Positions 16,681-25,553 of a stretch of DNA of 64,000 nucleotides are shown piece after piece. Source of the DNA: Microbacterium sp. C7(2022) (GTDB taxonomy: Bacteria > Actinomycetota > Actinomycetes > Actinomycetales > Microbacteriaceae); NCBI RefSeq assembly GCF_028823665.1, contig NZ_JAPEHV010000003.1, forward strand, positions 310,001-374,000. The letters run 5' to 3'. Position 1 is the stretch's first letter; every line of letters starts with the position of its first letter. The notes below the pieces were generated by a model. That model did not search any database, had not been told where the DNA came from, and worked only from the letters and a program-made list of their open reading frames with translations. Made by a program: the position numbers and the translations under genes.

Positions 16681-16852
16681 ACGCGAGCGACAGCGGCGGC
16701 AGGGGTGGAAGAGCCGGGCCGGGCGCGAGCGACGGCAGCGGCGGGGATGGCAAATCCGGGCCCTACGCGCGCGACGGTGGCGGCCGGGGCGCCAACTCCC
16801 GGTCCGCGGGCAACCAACCCGCCCCCGGCACCCGCACCAACCCCGCCCACGC

Positions 16853-17755
16853 TCAGTACTGCCAGGGGTAGGGCGACCAGTCGGGCTCGCGCTTCTCGAG
16901 GAACGAGTCCCGACCCTCGACGGCCTCGTCGGTGCCGTAGGCCAAGCGCGTCGCCTCGCCGGCGAACACCTGCTGGCCGACCAGACCGTCATCGACGGCG
17001 TTGAAGGCGAACTTCAGCATGCGGATCGCCGTCGGCGACTTGGTGAGGATCGTGCGCGCCATCGCCACCGCTTCGCGTTCGAGGTCGGCGTGCGGCACCA
17101 CGCGGTTGACGGCGCCCATCTCGTACGCGCGCTGCGCCGAGTACTCCTCGGCGAGGAAGAACACCTCGCGCGCGAACTTCTGCCCGATCTGGCGGGCGAA
17201 GTAGGCCGAGCCGTAGCCGGCGTCGAACGAGCCGACGTCGGCGTCGGTCTGCTTGAACCGGCCGTGCTCAGCCGATGCGACGGTCATGTCGCACACGACG
17301 TGCAGCGAGTGTCCGCCGCCAGCCGCCCACCCGGGAACAACGGCGATCACGGGCTTCGGCATGAAGCGGATCAAGCGCTGCACCTCGAGAATGTGCAGCC
17401 GACCGGCCCGTGCCGGGTCCGGCGCCGTGGCGTCGTCGGCGGCGTAGGTGTAGCCCTCTCGCCCGCGAATGCGCTGGTCACCACCCGAGCAGAACGCCCA
17501 CCCGCCGTCCTTGGGGCTCGGCCCGTTGCCGGTAAGCAGCACGACTCCGATGCGCGGATCCTGCCGGGCGATGTCGAGCGCGCGATACAGCTCGTCGACC
17601 GTGTGCGGGCGGAACGCATTGCGCACCTCGGGCCGGTCGAAGGCCACGCGGGCGATGCGTCCGTCGCGCGAGACATGCGACGTGATGTCGGTATACCCGT
17701 CGGCGCCGGGGGCCGGCATCCATTCACTGTCGTCGAACAACTCCGAAACACTCAC
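16853..17755 (-). CDS. menB: 1,4-dihydroxy-2-naphthoyl-CoA synthase
   Basis: 300-residue crotonase-fold enzyme cyclising OSB-CoA to DHNA-CoA. GYTDITSHVSRDGRIARVAFDRPEVRNAFRPHT opens the fold. GNGPSPKDGGWAFCSGGDQRIRG and GWAAGGGHSLHVVCDMTVAS give the oxyanion hole. DVGSFDAGYGSAYFARQIG carries the conserved Asp/Tyr, and the C terminus DWSPYPWQY is a MenB marker. The GTG start is leaderless (TAGGCT, 6 nt). menE lies downstream on the same strand after the 442-bp spacer. The divergent lipoprotein gene starts 91 bp away. Confidence 0.95.
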   Translation of the reverse strand: MSVSELFDDSEWMPAPGADGYTDITSHVSRDGRIARVAFDRPEVRNAFRPHTVDELYRALDIARQDPRIGVVLLTGNGPSPKDGGWAFCSGGDQRIRGREGYTYAADDATAPDPARAGRLHILEVQRLIRFMPKPVIAVVPGWAAGGGHSLHVVCDMTVASAEHGRFKQTDADVGSFDAGYGSAYFARQIGQKFAREVFFLAEEYSAQRAYEMGAVNRVVPHADLEREAVAMARTILTKSPTAIRMLKFAFNAVDDGLVGQQVFAGEATRLAYGTDEAVEGRDSFLEKREPDWSPYPWQY

Positions 17756-17761
17756 TGCCCC

Positions 17762-17767
17762 AGCCTA
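17762..17767 (-). promoter_or_regulatory. -10 box of menB (leaderless)
   Basis: TAGGCT, 6 nt, GTG at 17755. Confidence 0.6.
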
Positions 17768-17834
17768 CGACTGCGGCGCGCACCGCGCCCTGACCCGGGG
17801 CGACACACGACCAGTTACCACGACCGCCGAGCCC

Positions 17835-17840
17835 TACGCT
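17835..17840 (+). promoter_or_regulatory. -10 box of the lipoprotein/ECF operon (leaderless)
   Basis: TACGCT, 6 nt (GGAGGC), GTG at 17847. The GGAGG is only 1 nt from the start, too close to serve as a ribosome site. No room exists for a riboswitch before it. Confidence 0.55.
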
Positions 17841-17846
17841 GGAGGC

Positions 17847-18407
17847 GTGACTACGACTCTGCGTGCCTTCGCCGCTTCTGCCGCCGCCGCTCTGCTTCTT
17901 TCGCTCGCCGCGTGTTCGACCGCGACCGACCAGCCAGACACGACCGCCGAGGAGATCCCCGACGGGCAGGTGGCGGTCGCCATGGACACCGCGTGCTCGG
18001 GCGATGAGGGCGTGACCCTCACGGTCGATGCCACCGCTCTCGAAGACGCCGATGACGTCTCGGCGACCTGGTGCGTCCTCACGGACGAAGCGATTGACGC
18101 GTCCGAGGTGCTTGAGTTGGCCGTGATCGAGACCGAGGGCACGGACGAGTACGGCGACCAGGTCGTGTGCCGTGTCAACAACGTGCCCGCCGAGGACCTG
18201 GCGCTGAGCGCCGAGGATGGCTCGGAGTACTTCGAGATGTGCGAGTCCATGCCCGCGGCGTTCGCGTACTGGTCGATGTGGGTGCAGCCTGCCGGCGGCG
18301 AATGGGGCTACGCGCAAGAGGGCCTCGAGACCCTGCAGCTGCAGCCGGGCGAGGGCTTCGCTCTGCTGTTCACCCTCAACGGCGAACCGGCCGAGCCCAG
18401 CGCCTGA
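17847..18407 (+). CDS. Lipoprotein resembling the SCO2322/DUF4430-like group, partner of the ECF transporter
   Basis: 186 residues. The signal peptide TTTLRAFAASAAAALLLSLAAC ends in a lipobox (LAAC), so the mature protein would be anchored to the outer face of the membrane. The rest is acidic. The C-terminal part has YWSMWVQPAGGEWGYAQEG followed by a P-G-E-G-F element, the same layout (YWSxW..G.W.Y...G) as SCO2322-like proteins and transcobalamin-like DUF4430 domains, which often sit beside ECF transporters. Four Cys in the mature part could form disulfides. Its stop overlaps the ATG of the ECF gene (TGATG), so both are made together. A role as extracellular binding partner is inferred. Confidence 0.65.
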   Translation: MTTTLRAFAASAAAALLLSLAACSTATDQPDTTAEEIPDGQVAVAMDTACSGDEGVTLTVDATALEDADDVSATWCVLTDEAIDASEVLELAVIETEGTDEYGDQVVCRVNNVPAEDLALSAEDGSEYFEMCESMPAAFAYWSMWVQPAGGEWGYAQEGLETLQLQPGEGFALLFTLNGEPAEPSA

Positions 18408-21373
18408 TGACTTTTCGACCCGGACCCCTGCGAGCCGCGGCTGTTCTCGCCGCCGGCTTCGTGGGGGTCCGTGTCGTTTATCGCGTCCTCTTCCATGGCG
18501 CCGAGGGTTCGGGCGTCGTGCTCTTGCCGTTCGCCGAGTACCGTCTGCCTCCACCGTTTTCGCATGTGGTGCTCCTCGGCCCCACGACGGTGGATGGGAT
18601 CTGGGATGCCGCGGCCAGCGCCTTCCCCATCGCGCTGACGATCCTCGCGTTCGGCGTTCTGAACGCCCTGGTCGATATGCCCCGCCTGCTCGCGCGCGGA
18701 TCCCGCCGCGGCCCCCTGCGCGGAATCGCGCGCACCCTCGCCATCGCGTGGGCGACGCTGCCGGCGCTGGCCGAGGCCGTGCGGCGCGTGCGGCTCGCGC
18801 AGAGGCTGCGCGGCGAGCGCGGTGGTGTGCGTGTGCTGGCCCCGGTGCTCGAGCGCACTCTCGAACGGGCCACCGCGATCGCTGCGGCGCTCGAACTGCG
18901 CGGCCTCGCGGGTCGCGGGCTCGAAGGCGATTGCGCGCACCCGGTGGTCACACGGGGACTCAGCCTGAGTCACCGCGACGCGCGCGGGGGCCGGGATGCC
19001 ACTCCCCTGGCGGTCTGCGACCTCGACCTCCCCACCGGCTCCGTGAACCTCGTGACCGGACCGACAGGCAGCGGAAAGTCGACGTTGCTGCGCGCGATCG
19101 CCGGCCTGCACACGCATCTCGACGGTGGGGCCCTCGACGGCGAACTCCGCGTCGTCGGCCACGATCGCGTGGCGACGCCACCGCGCGATACGAGTCGACT
19201 CGTCGGCGTGGTACTGCAGAACCCCCGCGATGGATTCACGGCCGAGAGTGTCGCGGACGAGATCGGGGCGGCGCTCGACCTGCGCGGCGTGGCACGCACG
19301 ATCGTGGGCGCTCGCGTCGATGAAGTGTGCGAGCGCATCGGCATCACGCACTTGCGTGACCGTGCGGTGACGGGCCTGTCAGCGGGAGAGGCGACGCTGG
19401 TCGCGATCGCGGCAGCGGTGGTCGAGAACCCGGTGCTCCTCGTCGTCGACGAGCCGCTCGCTGATCTGGATGTGGAGTTCCGCGCCCGTATCGTCGCCCT
19501 GCTGGATGCCCTCGCCCACGACGCCGGGATATGTGTCATCGTCGCGGAACACCGTCACGCCGACCTCGCACAGATCGCGGATGCCCGCCTCGACATCACG
19601 GATGGCGCGGTACGTCGCGCACTCGCCGGTGTTGCCGATCCCACCCGTCCCGCCGATGGCGCGCCTCTCCCACGCAACGCCCCTGGGGCCATTGCTCTGC
19701 GCGCAGATGACGTCACCGTCCGTCACGGCGATCGCGTGGCGGTGGATGCCGCGTCCCTCACGCTCTGCTCCGGAGAAATCGTGGCCCTGGCCGGACCGAA
19801 CGGCGCCGGAAAGTCGAGCCTGCTGATCGCGATCGCCCTGCCACACCGCGGCGACCACGCGGTCACGACCCCGCAGCCAGGCGGCGTGGCGCTTGTGCCC
19901 GATGCATCCGACGACCTGTTCGTCTGCACGACGGTCGGCGCCGAATGTGCGCGAACAGACCGCCGTGCACGGTTGCCGCGCGGCACCACGGCGACGCGCT
20001 TCGCGACGCTGTTGAGCCGAGAGGGTCAGACCGGCGAGGCGACCGCGAGGTTTGCCGCGCAGCATCCGCGTGACCTCTCGACCGGCGAGCGCCGCTGCCT
20101 CGCGATCGCCTTGCAGTGGGCGCGCGATCCTGCCGTGCTTCTCGTCGATGAGCCGACACGGGGGCTGGATGCCACGGCCTGCGCACTCGTCGCCGCAGCA
20201 CTCGGCCACGTGGCGGCAGACGGCGCGGCGGTCATGGTGGCCACCCATGACGACGTCCTGCTCCCGCTCGCGGACCGCATGCTCGCGATGCGCGACGGCC
20301 GGCTGGTGGTGGATCCCGCCGCGCGCCGGGCAGCGGTGACGCGCGCGGGCGACGAAGGTGTTGCCGCTGCGACCGAGGAGGCGGCGCGAGCCGCGACTAC
20401 CTCGTCGACGACCGGGGCGACCGTCGCGGCTACCGGGCACGCGCACGAACCCCACGAGGCGCCGCCCTCGCGTGCGAGCACCCCCGACGATACAACGTCC
20501 ACGCACACACAAGAGCCGCGCCGCCACCCGCAGCGACCGAGAGGAGCATCGACCCTCGTCCGCCTCCCCGTCGCGGCACTCGCCCTCGCGAATCTCGTCG
20601 CGCTCGCCGCGTTCACGTGGCCCCTCGTCGCGTATGCCGTGCCGGCCGACAGTTCCGCGGCGGTTCCCGCGGCTGCCCTCGCCCTCGCGCCCGTCGCCGC
20701 CATCGTGGTGCTCCTCGCGCTCGATTCCACCGTGCGCAGCGCGCACACCCTGGCCCTGCTCGGCACGCTCGCCGCGATCGGCGCCGCGGTGCGCATCGTC
20801 GGAACCGGCGTCGGCGGGGTCGAGGCCGTGTTCATCCTGCTGATACTCGCCGGTCGCGCCTTCGGGGCACGCTTCGGCTTCCTGCTGGGTCTGCTCACGA
20901 TCGCCCTGTCCACGCTCGTCACCGGCAGCTTCGGCCCCTGGACGCCGTTCCAGATGTTCGCATGCGCCTGGGTGGGCGCCGGAGCGGGCCTGCTCCCCCG
21001 CCGCCTCACCCGCGGGGCGGAGATCGCCCTGCTGTGCACGTACGGCGTGATCGCCTCGTACCTCTTCGGTCTCATCATGAACCTCTGGTTCTGGCCCTTC
21101 GCCGTCGGCGGCGGCGCCGGGATCTCGTACGAACCGGGCGCCCCGATCGGCCAGAACCTCGCGAGCTTCGTCGTCTATTCGCTCGTCACCTCCTCGCTCA
21201 CGTGGGACACTCTGCGCGCCGTCACGACGGTCATCGGCATCACCGTGGTCGGTGGCGCGGTGCTGGCCGCCCTGCGACGCGCGAAGCCGGTGGAGGCTGC
21301 GAGCACGCGGCATCCGCTCCGCGCATCGCGCCGGACTTCGTCGGCGGCACCACGGCACGACCTGAGCGTGTGA
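18407..21373 (+). CDS. Single-chain ECF vitamin transporter (T-A-A'-S fusion)
   Basis: 988-residue ECF-type importer in one polypeptide. Residues 1-175 resemble a shortened T component, with membrane helices near 8-26 and 70-90 and coupling helices ending RRVRLAQRLRGERG and AALELRGLAGRG. The first ATPase (200-410) has Walker A GPTGSGKST (218-226), Q271, LSAGE (324-328), Walker B VLLVVDEP and H382. The second (430-640) has GPNGAGKSS (463-471), LSTGE (557-561), VLLVDEP and H614, but no Q-loop Gln (VALVPDAS). After a low-complexity linker (645-715) comes a membrane S-like component (718-960) with ARFGFLLG and FGPWTPFQMFACAWVG. The lipoprotein gene overlaps its start. It faces metH, so cobalamin is a plausible but unproven cargo. 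Confidence 0.85.
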   Translation: MTFRPGPLRAAAVLAAGFVGVRVVYRVLFHGAEGSGVVLLPFAEYRLPPPFSHVVLLGPTTVDGIWDAAASAFPIALTILAFGVLNALVDMPRLLARGSRRGPLRGIARTLAIAWATLPALAEAVRRVRLAQRLRGERGGVRVLAPVLERTLERATAIAAALELRGLAGRGLEGDCAHPVVTRGLSLSHRDARGGRDATPLAVCDLDLPTGSVNLVTGPTGSGKSTLLRAIAGLHTHLDGGALDGELRVVGHDRVATPPRDTSRLVGVVLQNPRDGFTAESVADEIGAALDLRGVARTIVGARVDEVCERIGITHLRDRAVTGLSAGEATLVAIAAAVVENPVLLVVDEPLADLDVEFRARIVALLDALAHDAGICVIVAEHRHADLAQIADARLDITDGAVRRALAGVADPTRPADGAPLPRNAPGAIALRADDVTVRHGDRVAVDAASLTLCSGEIVALAGPNGAGKSSLLIAIALPHRGDHAVTTPQPGGVALVPDASDDLFVCTTVGAECARTDRRARLPRGTTATRFATLLSREGQTGEATARFAAQHPRDLSTGERRCLAIALQWARDPAVLLVDEPTRGLDATACALVAAALGHVAADGAAVMVATHDDVLLPLADRMLAMRDGRLVVDPAARRAAVTRAGDEGVAAATEEAARAATTSSTTGATVAATGHAHEPHEAPPSRASTPDDTTSTHTQEPRRHPQRPRGASTLVRLPVAALALANLVALAAFTWPLVAYAVPADSSAAVPAAALALAPVAAIVVLLALDSTVRSAHTLALLGTLAAIGAAVRIVGTGVGGVEAVFILLILAGRAFGARFGFLLGLLTIALSTLVTGSFGPWTPFQMFACAWVGAGAGLLPRRLTRGAEIALLCTYGVIASYLFGLIMNLWFWPFAVGGGAGISYEPGAPIGQNLASFVVYSLVTSSLTWDTLRAVTTVIGITVVGGAVLAALRRAKPVEAASTRHPLRASRRTSSAAPRHDLSV

Positions 21374-21427
21374 CACTAGAGGGGTGGTTCCCGAGATCGG
21401 GTTGCAGCCGCCGAAAGGACTCCCCCG

Positions 21428-21823
21428 ATGAAGATCACCTCGTCGTCAGACTGGCGCGATGCGATGGCGTTCGAAATCCCCGTTCCCGCCGTCGACGTGC
21501 TCCCCGGTGAGCCGACTCGGTGCGTGGGATGTGGACCGGATGCTGCGCCACACCCGCGCGAAGAGCTGTGGGCCGTCAAGCACAAGCATCCGAACAACCA
21601 CTCCGGATACGTGCGCCTGTATTGCAGCGCCCACGCGCCGAAGCCCGAGCGCCGCGTCGTCGAGCCGAACCGCCGGTCCAACGGCGCCCGCCGCACGGCG
21701 GAGCGGCTCGCGAGTCCGCGCCGCGACGTCGCCGTCGAGCGCCCGCGCGAGCTGTGCCCGAACTGCTTCGTCGAGATCCCGCCGGCCGGCACCTGCGGCA
21801 TGTGCGGCTACGAAGTGGGCTGA
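21428..21823 (+). CDS. Small zinc-ribbon-like protein of unknown function
   Basis: 131 residues, cytosolic, not recognised as a named family. Two Cys pairs are seen: C32-x2-C35 with C66 and H69 (YCSAH), and C110-x2-C113 with C123-x2-C126 (LCPNC, then CGMCGY). The second set is a classic zinc ribbon. The middle is Arg-rich (ERRVVEPNRRSNGARRTAERL), possibly contacting nucleic acid. ATG has GAAAGGA 8 nt upstream. It lies 54 bp after the ECF gene and could share its transcript. It ends 29 bp before the convergent metH stop. Confidence 0.65.
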   Translation: MKITSSSDWRDAMAFEIPVPAVDVLPGEPTRCVGCGPDAAPHPREELWAVKHKHPNNHSGYVRLYCSAHAPKPERRVVEPNRRSNGARRTAERLASPRRDVAVERPRELCPNCFVEIPPAGTCGMCGYEVG

Positions 21824-21852
21824 TCCCGCCCCCATTCGGCCTGCGGGCCCTC

Positions 21853-24800
21853 CTACACCGAGAAGTACTTGGCCTCGGGGTGGTGGAACACGAACGCATC
21901 CGTGGACTGCTCGGGGTGCAACTGCAGCTCGTCGCTGAGGTGCACGCCCATGCGCTCGGGGCGCAGCAGTTCGACGACCTTGCGGCGGTCTTCCATCTCG
22001 GGGCACGCCGGATAGCCGAGCGAGAACCGCGCGCCGCGGTAGGCGAGCTTGAACAGCCCCGCCACGTCATCGGGCTCTTCCTCCGCGAAGCCGAGCTCGG
22101 CGCGCACTCGGGCGTGCCAGTACTCGGCGAGCGCTTCGGTCAGCTGCATCACGAGACCGTTGAGCTCGTAGTAGTCGCGGTATTTGTCTTCGGCGAACAT
22201 CTTCGCCGTGACCGCGTCGATCGCAGCGCCCGCTGTGACGAGCTGGACGGGCATGACGTCGATCACACCCGACTCGCGCGAGCGCACGAAGTCTGACAGG
22301 CACAAGTGCCGGTCGCGTCGCTGACGAGGGAAATGGAAGCGCAGTCGCTCGTCTCCGAGGGCGCCACCGGATCCACCGTCAGGCGCCAGCAAGCCGGGAA
22401 CACCCAAGACGCCGGCCGGGTCGTCACCGTGATGCAGGACGATCAGGTCGTCGCCCTCTGACGCCACAGGGAAGTACCCGTACGCCACCGACGCGTCGAG
22501 CATGCCCTCGGCGAGGATCCTGTCGAGCCAGTACCGCAACCGCGGGCGTCCCTCCGCTTCGACGAGCTGCTCGTAGGTGAGACCGTCTGCGCCGCGACCG
22601 GGCTTGAGCCCCCACTGCCCCATGAACGTCGCCCGCTCGTCGAGGAACGCCGAGTAGTCGGCGAGCGCCAGTCCCTTCACGATGCGCGTGCCCCAGAACG
22701 GCGGGGCGGGGACGGGATTGTCGGATGCCACATCCGAACGCGCCGGCATCGCCTCAGGCTCGGTGAGGGTGAGCTTCGACCCCGCCGCGTGCCGACGCTT
22801 CTTCAGCGGGGGCAGACCCACCGAGTCGGGCGCCGCGCCGCGAGCGATCGCGACCAGGGGCTCCATGAGCGCAAGCCCCTCGAACGCATCACGGGCATAG
22901 CGCACCTGGCCTTCGAAGATTCCGGCGAGATCCTCTTCGACGTACGCGCGCGTGAGCGCGGCCCCGCCGAGAATGATCGGCCAGCGCCCGGCGAGCCCCC
23001 GCGACTGCAGTTCGAGCAGGTTTTCTTTCATCACCACGGTCGACTTCACCAGCAGGCCCGACATGCCGATCACGTCGGCGTTGTGCTCTTCGGCCGCCGC
23101 GATGATGTCGGTGATCGGCTGCTTGATCCCCAGGTTGATCACGTCGTATCCATTGTTGGTCAGGATGATGTCGACGAGGTTCTTGCCGATGTCGTGCACG
23201 TCGCCGCGCACCGTGGCGAGCACGATCTTGCCCTTGCCGGACGCGCTCGAGCGCTCCATGTGCGGTTCGAGGAGTGCCACCGCGGCCTTCATCGTCTCGG
23301 CCGACTGCAGCACGAACGGCAACTGCATCTCGCCCGAGCCGAAACGCTCTCCGACGACTTTCATGCCCTCGAGCAGATGGTTGTTGATGATCTCGAGGGG
23401 AGACAGACCTCCCTCACGCGCCAGGTCGAGGTCGCCTTCGAGCCCCTTCTGTGCGCCGTCGATGATGCGGCGCTCCAGCCGCTCCCCGACCGGCAGTGCT
23501 TCGAGCTCGGCCGCACGCTGGTCGCGCAGCGCCGCGGTGTCGACGCCGGCGAAGAGGTCGAGCATGCGCGCGAGCGGGTCGTAGGTGACGTTCCCATCGG
23601 CGTCATACTCGCGGCGGTCCCAGACCAGGTCGAGCGCCACCTGGCGCTGATCTTCAGACAGCGAGGCGAGCGGCACGATCTTCGCGGCGTCGATGATTCC
23701 CGAGTCGAGTCCCGCCTCGACGCACTCGTGCAGGAACACCGAGTTGAGCACGCTGCGCGCAGCCGGGTTGAGGCCGAACGAGACATTCGAGACACCGAGG
23801 GTCGTGTGGATGCCGGGATACTTGGCGACAAGACCGCGAATCGCCTCGATCGTCTCGATGCCGTCGCGTCGGGTTTCTTCCTGACCGGTCGCGATCGGGA
23901 AGGTCAGGCAGTCGACGATGATGTCCTGCACCCGCATGCCCCAGTCCGCCACCAGCTCGTCGACCAGGCGCGACGCGATGCGCAGTTTGTCTTCGGCGGT
24001 GCGGGCCTGACCCTGCTCGTCGATGGTGAGGGCGATCACCGCGGTGCCGTGCTCCTTGACCAGCGGCATGATCCGCCCGAAGCGGCTGTCGGGACCGTCG
24101 CCGTCCTCGTAGTTGACCGAGTTGACGACCGGGCGACCGCCGATCAACTCGAGCCCGGCGCGGATCACCGCCGGCTCGGTGGAATCGATCACGAGCGGCA
24201 GGGTCGATGCCGACGCGAAGCGCGAGACGACCTCGCGGATGTCGTCCACGCCGTCGCGCCCCACGTAGTCCACGCACACATCGAGCAGGTGCGCGCCCAC
24301 GCGGATCTGGTTGCGCGCGATCTCGACGCAGTCGTCCCAGCGCCCCTCGAGCATCGCCTCGCGGAACGCCTTCGAACCGTTCGCATTCGTGCGCTCGCCG
24401 ATCGCGAGGTACGACGCATCCTGCTGGAACGGGACGTGTTGGTACAGGCTCGCCACGCCAGCCTCGGGGGTCGGATGCCGCTCGGCCGGCCGATCCGCGC
24501 CGCCGTGCCCATCCACCCCGCGCAGGCGCTCGACGACCGCGGCAAGGTGCTCGGGCGTCGTGCCGCAGCATCCGCCGATCAGCCCCACACCGAACTCGCG
24601 CACGAACTGCGCGTGTGCGGTCGCCAGCTCGGCTGGCGACAGTGGGTAGTAGGCACCGTCGGCGGTGAGAACGGGAAGACCGGCGTTCGGCATACACGCC
24701 ACCGGCACGCGCGAGTGCTTCGACAAGTGACGCAGATGCTCGCTCATCTCGGTGGGTCCGGTGGCGCAGTTCAGGCCGATCGCGTCGACGCCGAGCGGCT

Positions 24801-25500
24801 CGAGGGCGGTGAGCGCCGCTCCGATCTCACTGCCCATGAGCATGGTTCCGGTGGTCTCCACCGTCACCTCGACGAAGATCGGCAGACGGATGCCACGGCT
24901 CACGATCGCCTGCTTGCAGCCGTTGACCGCGGCCTTCGTCTGCAACAGGTCTTGAGAGGTCTCGACGAGGAACGCGTCGGCTCCGCCGTCGATGAGGCCC
25001 TCTGCCTGAAGGGCGAACGTCTGCTTCAGGTGCTCGTAAGTGGTGTGCCCAAGACTTGGGAGCTTGGTGCCTGGCCCCATGGATCCCAGCACCCAGCGCA
25101 TGCGGCCGTCGGCTTGCTCCGCCGCTTCGGCGCGCTCACGCGCGATGCGCGCGCCGGCTTCGGCGAGTTCGTGGATCCGGTCGTCGATGTCGTAGTCCGA
25201 CAGGTTCGACCAGTTGGCGCCGAACGTGTTGGTCTCGATCGCGTCGATACCCGAGGCGAGGTACTCGTCGTGGATCGCCGCGATCATGTCGGGGCGCGTG
25301 ATGTTGAGGATCTCGTTGCAGCCCTCGAGCTGGCGGTAGTCCTCGAGTGTCGGCTCGTGACGCTGCAGCATCGTTCCCATCGCCCCGTCGGCGATCACGA
25401 CGCTGGTGCGCACCGCGTCGCGGAGCGCTTCGGCTCGCGCCGGTCGCGGGATTCCGTCGATATCGAGGGCGAAGCGGGGGGCGGAGGGGAGACCTGTCAC
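21853..25500 (-). CDS. metH: Cobalamin-dependent methionine synthase
   Basis: 1215-residue modular enzyme making methionine from homocysteine and methyltetrahydrofolate. Order: homocysteine domain (about 25-330) with zinc Cys in GLNCATGP and GGCCGTTPEH; pterin domain (about 360-640) with GERTNANGSKAF, NSVNYEDGD and TTLGVSNVSFGLNP; cobalamin cap and binding domain (about 650-890) with the B12 ligand His in GDVHDIGKN; and the SAM-reactivation domain to the C terminus with YFPVASEGDD and RFHFPRQ. All four modules are intact. GTG at 25500 is leaderless (TAGACT, 6 nt), which leaves no room for a riboswitch. The ECF system is convergent. Confidence 0.97.
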   Translation of the reverse strand: MTGLPSAPRFALDIDGIPRPARAEALRDAVRTSVVIADGAMGTMLQRHEPTLEDYRQLEGCNEILNITRPDMIAAIHDEYLASGIDAIETNTFGANWSNLSDYDIDDRIHELAEAGARIARERAEAAEQADGRMRWVLGSMGPGTKLPSLGHTTYEHLKQTFALQAEGLIDGGADAFLVETSQDLLQTKAAVNGCKQAIVSRGIRLPIFVEVTVETTGTMLMGSEIGAALTALEPLGVDAIGLNCATGPTEMSEHLRHLSKHSRVPVACMPNAGLPVLTADGAYYPLSPAELATAHAQFVREFGVGLIGGCCGTTPEHLAAVVERLRGVDGHGGADRPAERHPTPEAGVASLYQHVPFQQDASYLAIGERTNANGSKAFREAMLEGRWDDCVEIARNQIRVGAHLLDVCVDYVGRDGVDDIREVVSRFASASTLPLVIDSTEPAVIRAGLELIGGRPVVNSVNYEDGDGPDSRFGRIMPLVKEHGTAVIALTIDEQGQARTAEDKLRIASRLVDELVADWGMRVQDIIVDCLTFPIATGQEETRRDGIETIEAIRGLVAKYPGIHTTLGVSNVSFGLNPAARSVLNSVFLHECVEAGLDSGIIDAAKIVPLASLSEDQRQVALDLVWDRREYDADGNVTYDPLARMLDLFAGVDTAALRDQRAAELEALPVGERLERRIIDGAQKGLEGDLDLAREGGLSPLEIINNHLLEGMKVVGERFGSGEMQLPFVLQSAETMKAAVALLEPHMERSSASGKGKIVLATVRGDVHDIGKNLVDIILTNNGYDVINLGIKQPITDIIAAAEEHNADVIGMSGLLVKSTVVMKENLLELQSRGLAGRWPIILGGAALTRAYVEEDLAGIFEGQVRYARDAFEGLALMEPLVAIARGAAPDSVGLPPLKKRRHAAGSKLTLTEPEAMPARSDVASDNPVPAPPFWGTRIVKGLALADYSAFLDERATFMGQWGLKPGRGADGLTYEQLVEAEGRPRLRYWLDRILAEGMLDASVAYGYFPVASEGDDLIVLHHGDDPAGVLGVPGLLAPDGGSGGALGDERLRFHFPRQRRDRHLCLSDFVRSRESGVIDVMPVQLVTAGAAIDAVTAKMFAEDKYRDYYELNGLVMQLTEALAEYWHARVRAELGFAEEEPDDVAGLFKLAYRGARFSLGYPACPEMEDRRKVVELLRPERMGVHLSDELQLHPEQSTDAFVFHHPEAKYFSV

Positions 25501-25506
25501 CCGGCG

Positions 25507-25512
25507 AGTCTA
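25507..25512 (-). promoter_or_regulatory. -10 box of metH (leaderless)
   Basis: TAGACT, 6 nt, GTG at 25500. Confidence 0.6.
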
Positions 25513-25553
25513 CTCAGCGCCTGCGCTTCCCGATCCGGGCGTGACGCCCCGCG

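Larger units (their letters stand above)
16411..16852. other. 442-bp repeat-filled spacer between menB and menE
   Basis: Contains an 86-bp inverted-repeat element (16415-16500), a tandem duplication of a 30-bp unit (16529-16588), a 75-bp inverted-repeat element (16606-16680) and GC-rich degenerate repeats of GCGACGGCAGCGGCGG type. An open frame of 147 codons spans it on the minus strand (GTG 16850 to TGA 16407). It starts 2 nt after menB and ends in an ATGA overlap with menE. Its Ala/Pro/Arg/Gly-rich product follows the DNA repeats, so I do not call it a gene. Confidence 0.6.

Noticed and set aside
16407..16850. 147-codon gene between menB and menE
   Set aside because: It has coupled start and stop, but the product is low-complexity and follows DNA repeats. 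It is kept as a finding only.
17768..17846. Cobalamin riboswitch before the ECF operon or metH
   Set aside because: The spaces are 91 and 53 bp, and the starts look leaderless, leaving no room for the roughly 200-nt element.
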